This document shows positions 37,946 to 49,202 of a DNA stretch of 64,000 nucleotides, piece after piece. The first letter of the stretch is position 1. Every line of letters starts with the position of its first letter. The notes under the pieces were generated by a model. The model did no database searches. It was not told the DNA's origin and saw only the letters and a program-made list of their open reading frames with translations. The stretch is from positions 81,555-145,554 of the forward strand of contig CAOYZS010000002.1 in NCBI GenBank assembly GCA_948567375.1, in the 5' to 3' direction. A program made the position numbers and the translations under genes. The stretch is from Lunularia cruciata. Lineage: Eukaryota; Streptophyta; Marchantiopsida; Lunulariales; Lunulariaceae.

Positions 37946-39645
37946 TGAGCACTTGGGCTGAAAAGCACAAGATTCGAGCTAAGTGCCAAGCTGGTTTCTG
38001 ATTAGGCCTTAGTACTTTGGACCACCTATTAGTATTTCATGTTTTGTGGTGGAAGTCCAAGGGTGTTGGGAGAGCTCTCTATGTTGCCTTTATTGATTTC
38101 AAGAAGGCCTTTGATAAGGTGCTGAGGAAATCTCTAAGTGAGAGACTCATTGAAGTGGGTGTTTCAGCTGATCTGATTGGTGCTATCTCAAGACTCAGAG
38201 AAAGTGATTGTGAAACTTTCATCTTTGAGCTCTCAAGATGTCCTTAGCACAATGGGTGTGATCCAAGGCTGCTCTCTATCTCCAACTCTGTTTGGAATCT
38301 TCATCGATGATCGAGAGAGTCTACTCATGGAAGCTGGAGCTACAGGTGTACAGGTTGGCTCTTTGACGATACATGCACTCCTTTATGCAGATGATGTAGT
38401 GCTTCTCTCCACAAATCCACAAAGTTTACAGAGCTGTTGGATTCTCTACTTTGCTTTTGCAATCAAACAAAGATGGACGTGAACCTTGACAAGTCCAAGG
38501 TGATTGTGGTGGGTTCTAAAGGTGTCACACCTTTCTTTTTTGATGGACAGCAATTGGAGCAGGTTTCTTCTTATAAGTACTTGGGCCTTGAGTTTTCTCA
38601 TGACTATAGTTGGTCCACTTGTGTGAAGATGAGAATCAATGCAGGCTTTAGAGCTTTGTATTCACTCATGAACCGCTCTAGACTTGCCCACCTTACCACA
38701 TGGGAGTTGAAGAAGGTGTTGTTCAGATCTCTTGTGCAGCCGGTGGTTCTCTATGGTGCTCAGATTTGGGATCCAGGTACTAAGAAGACATGGTGGCAAA
38801 AGGTGGAGAAAGTTCAGAAATTGTTTTTGTGTGATGAACTTGGGGTGAGGACTCAAATTCCTTATGTATTGTTGCTTGCTGAAACTGGGTTTTTGCCACT
38901 TGAGGCTGAAGCTTTGTTTTAAACTATCACATATGCCACTAAGGTGAGGTCCATGGAGCATGAGAGACTTCCCTACCAAGCTTTTTGTGCCACTCTATCT
39001 GTCGGTTGGTATACAGATCTGATTGCATGGGCCACAAGGTGGAATGTTTGTGAGCGACATTGGAGGTTGGAGTCTATTGCACTTCGAGAGGTGATCAAGG
39101 AGCAATCCTTACTTCGATTATGGCAGCAACCCGGTACCAAGATGGTGTTCTATCAACAGTTTGTAAATCCTATGTTGGTGTATTGTGAGCAAGATTATCT
39201 ATTGGCTAGGATTTCTACTTCACTTAGACATGTTATTCAGAAAACATGTTATTGCTCAATATAGAACTAGTTCTCATAGACTAGAAGTAGAACAAGGACG
39301 TTGGCAGCAGATAGAGCACTCCATGCGACTTTGCAAATTGTGTACTATGAGCAAAATTGAGGATGAGCATCATGTGTTGATTGTTTGCCCTTGTTACATG
39401 CAGATTAGAGTTAGACATCATATGACTTGTAGTGATTTCTCAACTCTCTTACAGGTTGAAGCTTTAGCGTTAGGGAAGTACATGACAGAGGTTAGTTTAC
39501 ATCGGACCAATTTGTTACAGATTGGTCAGATGCCCTAGGCCCTTGCATAGGCTCACATTTCATGTGTTTTGTATTGTGTTTCCAGCCTTTTGACTCTTTG
39601 GGTCTTTCCGGCTTTATATTTCATTGTTCATTGTTCATTGTTCAT
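37946..39645 (+). pseudogene. Decayed LINE copy P9 (ORF2 residues ~545-1071, 3'UTR, tail)
   Basis: Subfamily B ORF2 from LSTWAEKH to the stop at 39536-39538, with several breaks: TGA near 37999, a 2-bp deletion near 38193, a 1-bp deletion near 38433, a TAA near 38921 and a 17-bp duplication around 39233-39250 (acatgttatt repeated). YADD survives in one frame. Heptamer tail to 39645. The tail abuts 'agtcacaaagctc' of M10, 1-3 bp from the equivalent of the copy F insertion site. Confidence 0.85.
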
Positions 39646-39681
39646 AGTCACAAAGCTCATTCAGGTCTAGCGATGGAGATG
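39646..39681 (-). pseudogene. ORF2 fragment M10, first piece
   Basis: 36 bp of minus-strand ORF2 (residues ~413-426), separated from its continuation at 39921 by mini-copy P10. Confidence 0.75.
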
Positions 39682-39920
39682 CAGATTAGAGTTAGACATC
39701 AAATTACTTGTAGTGATTTCTCAACTCTCTTACAGGTTGAAGCTTTAGCATTAGGGAAGTACATGACAAAGGTTAGTTTACATCGGACCAATTTGTTACA
39801 AATTGGTCAGATGCCCTAGGCCCTTGCCTAGGCTCACATTTCATGTGTTTTGTATTGTATTTCCAGCCTTTTGACTCTTTGGGTCTTTTGGGCTTTATAT
39901 TTCATTGTTCATTGTTCATT
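39682..39920 (+). mobile_element. ~240-bp LINE 3'-end mini-copy P10
   Basis: The last ~46 codons of ORF2 (stop 39817-39819), stem-loops, 3'UTR and heptamer tail, inserted in M10 within 'gcgatggagatggagatctg'. Any target duplication is at most about 2 bp (tg). Like the 146-bp insertion, this is a tail-proximal product only. Confidence 0.87.
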
Positions 39921-40828
39921 GGAGATCTGATGGTTACCTTCTTCCAAAAAGCCTTGGAATTGCTAGTCAATTCAATGCTCAACTCAACCCCCTTGAGTCT
40001 CAAAAATGCTCACTTTTTGCACTTCACCAACTTTCTGTATGAAACAAAGGCCTGATTTTGTGCAATCTGATCAAGAGACCTATCCATAGCTTTGATCCTT
40101 GCCATTTTGCAATCAGCATCATACCACCTATTGCAAGGGAGACCAAGTCTCTTTCTGTGGGAGCCTCTTGGAAAGAAAGTAGTTGATGTAGATTGAAGAA
40201 GTTCAACCAATTGATCACTACGTTGTTGAAAATCAGAACTCCACTCCATAGAACCCAATTTCTCTTGGATAGCTTGTTGGTACAAGTCTCTCTTGTGAAA
40301 ATCTAGACGAAGTTTGCCTCTAAAGGCATGGTCAGTAAGTAATGTGGTTCTATTGAGGCAAGGAAGAAGGATGGTAGAAGATAGAGGTGCATGGTCTGAT
40401 TCTGGTTGAGGATCTAAAACAAAAAAATCTGAGACAAGATGGATATCATTAGCTGAAGTGAGCATATAATCTATAGTGCTTGATCCACCTGAGGCAAAGC
40501 ATGTGCTTTTACAAGTTTCTGGAAATTGAGAAAGGCCATTCAAGATCTTCAAGCTACAATTGGCACCAAAGCTCAAAAAGTGCTCACTCATGGAGTTGGA
40601 AATAGGATCTTTGGAAGAGCGTGACCAAGCACTAGAATGGTCTATCAAGCTGTGGAAAGGATCATTCTCAAGGTCACTCAAGTCAGGGATCTGAGAGGCT
40701 TGGATCCTAGCATTGAAATCACCAAAAACAAGTATTGCACCTTTACTTTGAAACTCTAACACATCCTTTGTCAAGGAATGGAAAGGCTGCATGCTGTTGA
40801 GAACTCCACTTGAATAGATTGGTGATGG
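39921..40828 (-). pseudogene. ORF2 fragment M10, second piece (EN and linker)
   Basis: Minus-strand ORF2 residues ~412 down to ~115: GDFNAR (written VFGDFNARIQ), IDYMLTSANDIH and SDHAPLSS are present, so half of the EN active site remains. Residues before SPIYSSG are missing. It ends at 40828 in a head-to-head join with P11 at the same RT position as the M9/P9 join. Confidence 0.82.
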
Positions 40829-42343
40829 TTGAGTACTTGGGCTGAAAAGCACAAAATTTGAGCTAAGTGCCAAGCGGGTTTCAGATCAGGCTTTAGTACT
40901 TTGGATCATCTATTGGTACTCCATGTTTTGTGGTGGAAATCTAAAGGTGTTGGGAGAGCTCTCTATGTTGCATTTATTGATTTCAGGAAGGCCTTTGATA
41001 AGGTGCTTAGGAAATCTCTAAGTGAGAGACTCACTCAAATTGGTGTTTCAGTTGATCTGATGGGTGCTATCTCTAGACTCTATGAGAAGGTGGTTGTGAA
41101 ACTTTCATCTTTGAGCTCTCAAGATATCCTTAGCACAATGGGTGTGATCCAAGGTTGCTCTCTGTCTCCAACATTGTTTGGAATCTTCATTGATGATCTA
41201 GAGAGGGTGCTTATGGAAGCTGGAGCTACAGGTGTACAGGTTGGCTCTTTGATGATACATGCACTACTATATGCGGATGATGTAGTGCTCCTCTCTACCA
41301 ACCCACAAAGTTTAAAAAAGTTGTTGGATTCTCTTCTCTTGTTTTGCAATCAAACAAAGATGGAGGTGAACCTTGACAAGTCCAAGGTGATTGTGGTGGG
41401 TTCTAAAGGTGTCACACCTTTCTTTTTTGATGGACAGCAATTGGAGCAGGTTTCTTCTTACAAGTACTTGGGTCTTGAGTTTTCTCATGACTATAGTTGG
41501 TCCACTTGTGTGAAGATGAGAATCAATGCAGGCTTTAGAGCTTTGTATTCACTCATGAACCGCTCTAGACTTGCTCACCTTACCACATGGGAGTTGAAGA
41601 AGGTGTTGTTCAGATCTCTTGTGCAGCCGGTGGTTCCCTATGGTGCTCAGATTTGGGATCCAGGTACTAAGAAGACATGGTGGCAAAAGGTGGAGAAAGT
41701 TCAGAAATTGTTTTTGTGTGATGAACTTGTGGTGAGGACTCAAACTCCTTATGTATTGTTGCTTGCTGAAACAGGGTTTTTACCGCTTGAGGCTGAAGCT
41801 TTGTTCTTGGCTCTAACATATGCCACTAGGTGAGGTCCATGGAGCATGAGAGACTTCCCTAACAAGCTTTATGTGCCACTCTATCTATTGGTTGGTATAC
41901 AGATCTGATTGCATGGGCCACAAGGTGGAATGTTTCTGAGCGACATTGGAGATTGGAGCCTATTGCACTTTGAGAGGTGATCAAGGAGCAGTTCTTACTC
42001 CGCTTATGGCAGCAACTCGGTACCAAGATGGTGTTCTATCAGCAGTTTGTAAATCCTATGTTGGTGTATTGTGAGCAAGATTATCTCTTGGCTAGGATTT
42101 CTACTTCATTGAGACATGTTATCGCTCAATATAGAACTAGTTCTCATAGACTAGAAGTAGAACAAGGACGTTGGCAGCAGATAGAGCACTCCATGCGACT
42201 TTGCAAATTGTGTATTATGAGCAAAGTTGAGGATGAGCATCATGTGTTTGTTGATTGCCCTTGTTACATGCAGATTAGAGTTAGACATCAGATTACTTGC
42301 AGTGACTTCTCAACTCTCTTACAGGTTGAAGCTTTAGCATTAC
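40828..42343 (+). pseudogene. LINE ORF2 fragment P11 (residues ~545-1049)
   Basis: RT core from LSTWAEKH, motif A FIDF, YADD, thumb; open to 41833, where a 1-bp deletion (cactaggtgagg) shifts the frame. A CGA-to-TGA change lies near 41970. The Cys/His motif is kept (FVDCPCY). The copy stops 22 residues short of its end at 'ttagcatta', where a 5'UTR piece begins; it has no 3'UTR or tail. Confidence 0.83.
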
Positions 42344-42737
42344 CGGGTTGGGAGTGGAGTTTCGAAAGTTTGAGAAGAGAGGAGTCCCGAAAGTTTGAGA
42401 AGCCATATCTCCCTACATACATGTCCAAACGTTGCGGTTTTGGTCTCGTTCGAAGCGCCTTGCCAAGACCTTTCCATAGCCACCAAGATTGTGTCATTCT
42501 GAGCTTTGAGCGAAACGTTATGAGTGATTGAAATTTCTGACACAGGAGCTAGACTTGAGAGTTCGAATCTTCATCATATGGTGTCCAAATGGAGTGATTT
42601 TTGTGGCATTAGAAGCGCCTTTGGAAGCTCTTTCGATTGATACTACGCTGGCTTGCAGAGCACATACACAAAGAAAGTTATGAAGATTCGAATTCTGCCA
42701 TCTCTCGGAGATTTTAGTGTTTGAGCTCAATTTTCAA
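42344..42737 (+). promoter_or_regulatory. Orphan LINE 5'UTR piece (subfamily B)
   Basis: Begins 'gggagtggagtttcgaaag' and contains the first two 5'UTR monomers (anchors near 42422 and 42582, 160 bp apart, as in copy F). It matches P14 46222-46555 except that P14 lacks about 70 bp. It is cut at 'caattttcaa' by M12 in the opposite orientation. No gene here. Confidence 0.78.
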
Positions 42738-45485
42738 TGTGGCCCATGCAATCAGATCTGTATACCAACCGACAGATAGAGTGGCACAAAAAGCTTGGTA
42801 GGGAAGTCTCTCATGCTCCATGGACCTCACCTTAGTGGCATATGTGATAGCTAAAAACAAAGCTTCAGCCTCAAGAGGTAAAAATCCTGTTTCAGCAAGC
42901 AAGAATACATAAGGAGTTTGAGTCCTCACCCCAAGTTCATCACACAAAAACAATTTCTGAACTTTCTCCACCTTTTGCCACCATGTCTTCTTAGTACCTG
43001 GACCCCAAATCTGAGCACCATACAGAACCACCGGCTGCACAAGAGATCTGAACAGCACCTTCTTCAACTCCCATGTGGTGAGGTGAGCAAGTCTACTGCG
43101 GTTCATGAGTGAATACAAAGCTCTAAAGCCTGCATTGATTCTCATCTTCACACAAGTAGACCAACTATAGTCATGAGAAAACTCAAGGCCCAAGTACTTA
43201 TAAGAAGAAACTTGCTCCAATTGCTGTCCATCAAAAAAGAAAGGTGTGACACCTTTAGAACCCACCACAATGACCTTGGACTTGTCAAGGTTCACCTCCA
43301 TCTTTGTTTGATTGCAAAAGCAGAGTAGAGAATCCAACAGCTTCTGTAAACTCTGTGGATTTGTGGAGAGAAGCACTACATCATCTGCATAAAAGAGTGC
43401 ATGTATCATCAAAGAGCCAACCTGTACACCTGTAGCTCCAGCTTCCATGAGTAGACTCTCTAGATCATCGATGAAGATTCCGAACAGAGTTGGAGACAGA
43501 GAGCAGCCTTGGATCACACCCATTGTGCTAAGGACATCTTGAGAGCTCAAAGATGAAAGTTTCACAATCACTTTCTCATAGAGTCTAGAGATAGCACCAA
43601 TCAGATCAGCTGAAACACCCACTTCAATGAGTCTCTCACTTAGAGATTTCCTCAGCACCTTATCAAAGGCCTTCCTGAAATCAATAAAGGCAACATAGAG
43701 AGCTCTTCCAACCCCCTTGGATTTGCACCACAAAACATGAAGTACCAATAGGTGGTCCAAAGTACTAAAGCCTAATCTGAAACCAGCTTGGCACTTAGCT
43801 CGAATTTTGTGCTTTTCAGCCCAAGTGCTCAACCTTGACTCCAAAATTCGACCATACAACTTGGCAAAGACACTACCAACAAGTATGGTACGGTAATTGG
43901 TGACAACATCTCTCTGGCCAGACTTGTGAATAGGAACTACCTTCTTGAAGCACCATCTATCCGGAAAGCCACACTTGATTGCCTCATTCAAATGAGAAGT
44001 GAGTATTGAAATCAGTTGGCTACCGCCCCACTTCAGAAGTTCAACACATAGTCCATCAAGGTCTTCAGCCTTACCATTGGCCAACTTCTTCAATTGGTAC
44101 TTGACATCAGCTTCAGAGATGGTGAGAGCAGATCCAAGGCAAGGTGCCATGCTTGGAGCATTTGGGAAAAAGTACAAATCCTTCACATAGTCACAAAGCT
44201 CATTCAGGTCCAGCGATGGAGATGGAGATCTGATGGTTACTTTCTTCCAGAAAGCCTTGGGATTGCTCCTCAATTCAGTGCTCAACTCAACTCCTTTGAG
44301 TCTTAGAAATGCCCGCTTTTTGCACTTCACCAACTTTCTGTATAAAACAAAAGCTTGATTTTGTGCAATCTGATCAAGAGATCTATCCATAGCTTTGATC
44401 CTTGCCATTTTGCAATCAGCATCAAACCATCTATTGCAAGGGAGACCAAGTCTCTTCCTGTGGGAGCCTCTTGGAAACAAAGAAGTTGATGTAGATTGAA
44501 GAAGTTCAATCAATTGATCACTACGTTGTTGAAAATCAGAACTCCACTCCATAGAACTCAATTTCTCTTGGATAGCTTGTTGGTGCAAGTCTCTCTTGTG
44601 AAAATCTAGACGAAGTTTGCCTCTAAAAGCATGGTCTATAGGTAATGTGGTTCTATTGAGGCAAGGAAAAAGGATGGTACAGGATAGAGGTGCATGGTCT
44701 GATTCTGGTTGAGGATCTAGAACAGCAAAATCTGAGACAAGATGGATATCATTAGCTGAAGTGAGCATATAATCTATGGTGCTTGATCCACCTGAGGCAA
44801 AGCATGTGCTTTTACAAGTTTCTGGAAATTGAGAAAGGCCATTCAAGATCTTCAAGCTACAATTGGCACCAAAGCTCAAAAAGTGCTCACTCATGGAATT
44901 GGACATAAGATCTTTGGAAAAGCGTGACCAAGCACTGGAATGGTCTATCAAGCTGTGGAAAGGATCATTCTCAAGGTCGCTCAAGTCAAGGATCTGAGAG
45001 GCTTGGATCCTAGCATTGAAATCACCAAGAACAAGGACTGCACCTTTACTTTGAAACTCTAACACATCCTTCGTCAAGGAATGGAAAGGCTGCATGGTGT
45101 TGAGAAGTCCACTTGAATAGATTGGTGATGTCAACGGGGCAAAGTAACAAACAGCAATGAAGCAAGGTGTGGCAACTCCTTCAATCCTCAGCCAATGGTA
45201 TTGTCCACTTGAATCTTGACCTATCAAAGAGACTGATTTCTCAAAGCCAAATCTGACGTAAGTAGCAATACCTCCAAAGCCCCTTCCTTTGTGTTGTCTC
45301 CGCTTGTTCCAGGTTGAACCAACAAGAGTGAATCCTTCAATGTCTTGAATGGTGTTTCCTTCATGTTCCCATGTCTCCACAAGATTGATCAGATCAGCAT
45401 CATCCCACAAAGGCTTAGCGCTGGAGTACTTGGTATGTGTGAGCCCATGAACATTCCAAAACAGTACTCTAAAGGTCTGGAATTG
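42738..45485 (-). pseudogene. LINE ORF2, C-terminally truncated (copy M12, subfamily B)
   Basis: Open from the ORF1 stop (45486) to residue ~907 and then off into unrelated sequence at 42737. EN residues N5, E31, D149, N151, D232, D257 and H258, RT motif A, QGCSLSPTLFG and YADD (ALFYADDVV) are all kept. The thumb end, Cys/His motif, stop, stem-loops and tail are missing. The codon equivalent to GTG is GTA here, which argues against initiation at that codon. Subfamily B markers: IEVGVSADL, ESLLMEAG, LLCFCNQ. Confidence 0.87.
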
Positions 45486-45963
45486 CTATGCAATAGCTGA
45501 CAATTTCTTTTGAGTAATCACAGCTCTATTATCTCTCAAGAATGCAACAAAACCTGCTTGTTGAGCCTCCTTCACTTTTGCTAATTCTCCCTTCTTTGCT
45601 TGCCATTGGAGAGGTGTGAAATCAGGGTCCAACCAGATACGCCGCCCCTTTAGTATAGCTTTGTTCCCCATCACTGCATTCCTTTGAGTTTCTGAGCCAA
45701 ACCTCACCAAAATGCTTCTTGGTTGTGCACCTTGTTGTCCCAATCTATATGCTTGCAAAATCTGAGGATCATGGACTCTCAAAGAATCAGCAATAAACTC
45801 ACACACTATGGCCTTGGTGTTTTCCTTCTCAATCTCAGGCAAACCTGAAATCCTCAAGTTCTTCATTCTCACCAATTGGTTCTCCTTCTCAACCTCATGC
45901 TCTTGCAAGTAAGACATTTGAGCCACCTTCGTAGCTTCAGCATATGACTTCATCTTGACCTCT
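45486..45963 (-). pseudogene. LINE ORF1 C-terminal half (copy M12)
   Basis: ORF1 residues from about 124 (EVKMKSYAEA) to the TAG at 45486-45488, containing the whole RRM and CTD with subfamily B changes (PEIEKENT, QKKLSAIA). It folds back on the + ORF1 piece that starts at 45964. Confidence 0.83.
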
Positions 45964-46189
45964 AAGTCTTATGCTGAAGCTACTAAGGTGGCTCAAATCT
46001 CTTGCTTGCAAGAGCATGAGGTTGAGAAGGAGAACCAATTGGTCAAAATGAAGAACTTGAGAATTTTAGGTTTGCCAGAGAGTGAGAAGGAAGACACCAA
46101 GGCCATAGTGTGTGAGTTTATTGTTGATTCTTTGAGAGTCCATAATCCTCAGATTTTGCAAGCATATAGATTGGGACAACAAGGTGCAA
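45737..46189. repeat. Fold-back: near-palindrome of two ORF1 pieces
   Basis: Minus-strand ORF1 (to 45963) and plus-strand ORF1 (from 45964) meet at nearly the same ORF1 position (EVK/KSYAEA), giving arms of about 226 bp with almost no spacer. The arms differ at scattered bases, so they come from different copies. Confidence 0.78.
45964..46189 (+). pseudogene. LINE ORF1 fragment P13 (residues ~126-201)
   Basis: KSYAEATKVAQISCLQEHEVEKEN, RRM start (LRILGLPES) to RLGQQGA. It is open but lacks both ends. It ends in the filler that begins copy P14. Confidence 0.8.
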
Positions 46190-46230
46190 CAAGTTTCGAC
46201 AACAAGTTTCGAAAGGACAACAAGTTTCGA
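46188..46230. repeat. Junction filler: three copies of aacaagtttcga
   Basis: The 12-mer occurs at 46188-46199, 46201-46212 and 46219-46230, between ORF1 fragment P13 and the 5' end of P14. P13 supplies 'caacaaggtgc' and the P14 5'UTR supplies 'gtttcga', so the filler mixes both partners. Confidence 0.82.
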
Positions 46231-47214
46231 AAATAGGAGTGGAGTTTCAAAAGTTTGAGAGGAGAGTAGTCTCGAAAGTTTGAGAAGCCATATCTCCTTA
46301 CATATATGTTCAAACGTTGCGGTTTTGGTCTCGTTCGAAGAGCCTTGCCAAGTCCTTTCCATAGCCATCAAGATTGTGTCATTTTGACACCATATGGTGT
46401 CCAAATGGAGTGATTTTTGTGGCATTGGAAGCGCCTTTGGAAGCTCTTTCGATTGATACTAGGATGGCTTGCAGAGCACATACACAAAGAAAGTTATGAA
46501 GATTCGAGTTCTGCCATCTCTCGGAGATTTTAGGGTTTGAGCTCAATTTTCAACACCTTGTAACTTTTTGGTTCCATGTACAAATCTTTCAATCTTGGAC
46601 TCATTGGAAACAGCTGTGAGAGGGCTTTCTTTTGAATTCCTGGTTGCTGAAGTTGGAGTTTTGTGGAAGAAGTTTCAAAATTCATCAATCTGTGTTCTTG
46701 TGCGATTGGTGGTGCTCAAATCTGCAACTTTCAAAGGCTGGAACTTTGGATTCACATCTTCAAATGAGGTGATATTGGACTCATTAGAAGCATCTTGTCA
46801 AGAGCTATTGATTTAAATTCATTTCATAGAATTTGAAGCTTTGTGCTTGCAGTTATGAGCATTTGAATTCTGTGATTCAATGAGGTTTAGAAGTTTACCA
46901 TAGAGAACTCTAGAGGCCATAACTTCATGTCTATTGGCTCAAATGACTTCATTTTTTATTCATTGGATAGAATTTCTCAAGAGCTTTTGATTGAGTCATC
47001 TATTGTAGATTTTAAAGTACCGTAGCCAAGGTTATGAATTTTTGAAATCTGTAGGATTTCAAAATTTTCATGTAGGAAAAACTCAAATTCAAAAGTTTGT
47101 AACTTTTGATTTACAAGTCCAAAGGAGTTGATTTTTGGTGTAGAGCTATTGGTGTTCACAGAGTGTGAGTGAACCAGAGGATACATTCTTATATTATCTG
47201 TTAGAAATTTTAGA
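46222..47214 (+). promoter_or_regulatory. LINE 5'UTR with ~180-bp monomers (copy P14)
   Basis: Anchors (tccaaatgg, tacaaatc, tcaaatgag, tcaaatgac, tccaaagg) lie near 46397, 46578, 46758, 46937 and 47116, with spacings of 181, 180, 179 and 179 bp. A first monomer near 46308 is shortened by a ~70-bp deletion relative to 42344-42737. The sequence differs strongly from the copy F 5'UTR in the later monomers, but the spacing is the same. Confidence 0.8.
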
Positions 47215-48045
47215 ATGGAAGCTTCCAAGATGATGCAAGACATTGCTGAGATAGCTTCAAAACAGCAACAGCTTGCTGAAATGTATAGAAAAGCAAATGA
47301 ATTCCACAAGGAACTCAAGAGCTTTTTTGCCCCCATGTCTCAATGTATGAACACTCTTATGGCAGATTTGCAAACCGTAAGAGCTGATGTGAAAGAATCT
47401 CTGAATTCAATCACCGTAGATATCCAAGAACTCAAGAAGAGTAGCAATTTGATGTTAGACTCCACCAAGGGTATGGTGGATGCTACTGAGAAGGTTGCTT
47501 CCTTGGGAGCACAAGCCACCAACATTGCTTCACAAAATGGAGGGCTGCAAGAGATGGTTGACACATTAGAGGTCAAGATGAAGTCATATGCTGAAGCTAC
47601 GAAGGTGGCTCAAATGTCTTACTTGCAAGAGCATGAGGTTGAGAAGGAGAACCAATTGGTGAGAATGAAGAACTTGAGGATTTCAGGTTTGCCTGAGATT
47701 GAGAAGGAAGACACCAAGGTCATAGTGTGTGAGTTTATTGCTGATTCTTTGAGAGTCCATGATCCTCAGATTTTGCAAGCATATAGATTGGGACAACAAG
47801 GTGCACAACCAAGAAGCATTTTGGTGAGGTTTGGCTCAGAAACTCAAAGGAATGCAGTGATGGGGAACAAAGCTATACTAAAGGGGCGGTGTATCTGGTT
47901 GGACCTTGATCTCACACTTCTCCAATGGCAAGCAAAGAAGGGAGAATTAGCAAAAGTGAAGGAGGCTCAACAAGCAGGTTTTGTTGCATTCTTGAGAGAT
48001 AATAGAGCTGTGATTACTCAAAAGAAATTATCAGCTACTGCATAG
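47215..48045 (+). CDS. LINE ORF1: RNA-binding coiled-coil/RRM protein (copy P14)
   Basis: 276 aa from the ATG at 47215 (MEASKMMQDIAEIASKQQQ). The coiled-coil region differs from young copies in about 57-75 (LQTVRADVKESLNSITVD in place of the VEISSV-containing stretch). RRM LRISGLPEIEKED and SILVRF and the CTD are conserved. Two changes in the CTD (KGRCIWLDLDLTLLQW) may harm it. Frame intact; stop TAG at 48043-48045 followed in frame by CAA TTC and ORF2. Confidence 0.87.
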   Translation: MEASKMMQDIAEIASKQQQLAEMYRKANEFHKELKSFFAPMSQCMNTLMADLQTVRADVKESLNSITVDIQELKKSSNLMLDSTKGMVDATEKVASLGAQATNIASQNGGLQEMVDTLEVKMKSYAEATKVAQMSYLQEHEVEKENQLVRMKNLRISGLPEIEKEDTKVIVCEFIADSLRVHDPQILQAYRLGQQGAQPRSILVRFGSETQRNAVMGNKAILKGRCIWLDLDLTLLQWQAKKGELAKVKEAQQAGFVAFLRDNRAVITQKKLSATA

Positions 48046-49202
48046 CAATTCCAGACCTTTAGAGTACTGTTTTGGAATGTTCATGGGCTCACACATACCA
48101 AGTACTCCAGCGCTAAACCTTTGTGGGATGATGCTCATCTGATCAATCTTGTGGAGACATGGGAACATGAAGGAAACACCATTCAAGACATTGAAGGATT
48201 CACTCTTGTTGGTTCAACCTGGAACAAGCGGAGACAACACAAAGGAAGGGGCTTTGGAGGTATTGCTACTTACGTCAGATTTGGCTTTGAGAAATCAGTC
48301 TTTTTGATAGGTCAAGATTCAAGTGGACAATACCAATGGCTGAGGATTGGAGGAGTTGCCACACCTTGCTTCATTGCTGTTTGTACTTTGCCCCGTTGAC
48401 ATCACCAATCTATTCAAGTGGACTTCTCAACACCATGCAGCCTTTCCATTCCTTGACGAAGGATGTGTTAGAGTTTCAAAGTAAAGGTGCAGTCCTTGTT
48501 CTTGGTGATTTCAATGCTAGGATCAAAGCCTCTCAGATCCCTGACTTGAGCGACCTTGAGAATGATCCTTTCCACAGCTTGATAGACCATTCTAGTGCTT
48601 GGTCACGCTCTTCCAAAGATCCTATGTCCAATTCCATGAGTGAGCACTTTTTGAGCTTTGGTGCCAATTGTAGCTTGAAGATCTTGAATGGCCTTTCTAA
48701 ATTTCCAGAAACTTGTAAAAGCACATGCTTTGCCTCAGATGGATCAAGCACCATAGATTATATGCTCACTTCAGCTAATGATATCCATCTTGTCTCAGAT
48801 TTTGCTGTTTTAGATCCTCAACCAGAATCAGACCATGCACCTCTATCCTGTACCATCCTTTTTCCTTGCCTCAATAGAACCACATTACCTATAGACCATG
48901 CTTTTAGAGGTAAACTTCATCTAGATTTTCACAAGAGAGACTTGTACCAACAAGCTATCCAAGAGAAATTGAGTTCTATGGAGTGGAGTTCTGATTTTCA
49001 ACAATGTAGTGATCAATTGATTGAACTTCTTCAATCAACATCAACTTCTTTGTTTCCAAGAGGCTCCCACAGGAAGAGACTTGGTCTCCATTGCAATAGA
49101 TGGCATGATGCTGATTGCAAAATGGCAAGGATCAAAGCTATAGATAGATCTCTTGATCAGATTGCACAAAATCAAGCTTTTGTTTTATACAGAAAGTTGG
49201 TG
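48046..49202 (+). pseudogene. LINE ORF2 EN part, frameshifted and truncated (copy P14)
   Basis: In frame after the ORF1 UAG; GTA instead of GTG at the usual first codon. N5 and E31 are present; D25 is changed to H (DDAHLINL). A 1-bp deletion near 48385 (gtttgtactttgcc) breaks the frame; beyond it GDFNARI, IDYML and SDHAPLS are readable in the next frame. The copy ends at residue ~380, against P15. Confidence 0.85.

Larger units (their letters stand above)
46222..49202 (+). mobile_element. Older LINE copy P14 (subfamily B), 3' truncated
   Basis: 5'UTR 46222-47214, ORF1 47215-48045, then in-frame UAG CAA TTC and ORF2 to residue ~380, where P15 cuts in. Clearly diverged from copy F: ORF1 has a different N-terminal coiled-coil stretch and the 5'UTR monomers are mostly different. 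It shows that the ORF1-UAG-ORF2 layout is old in the family. Confidence 0.88.
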
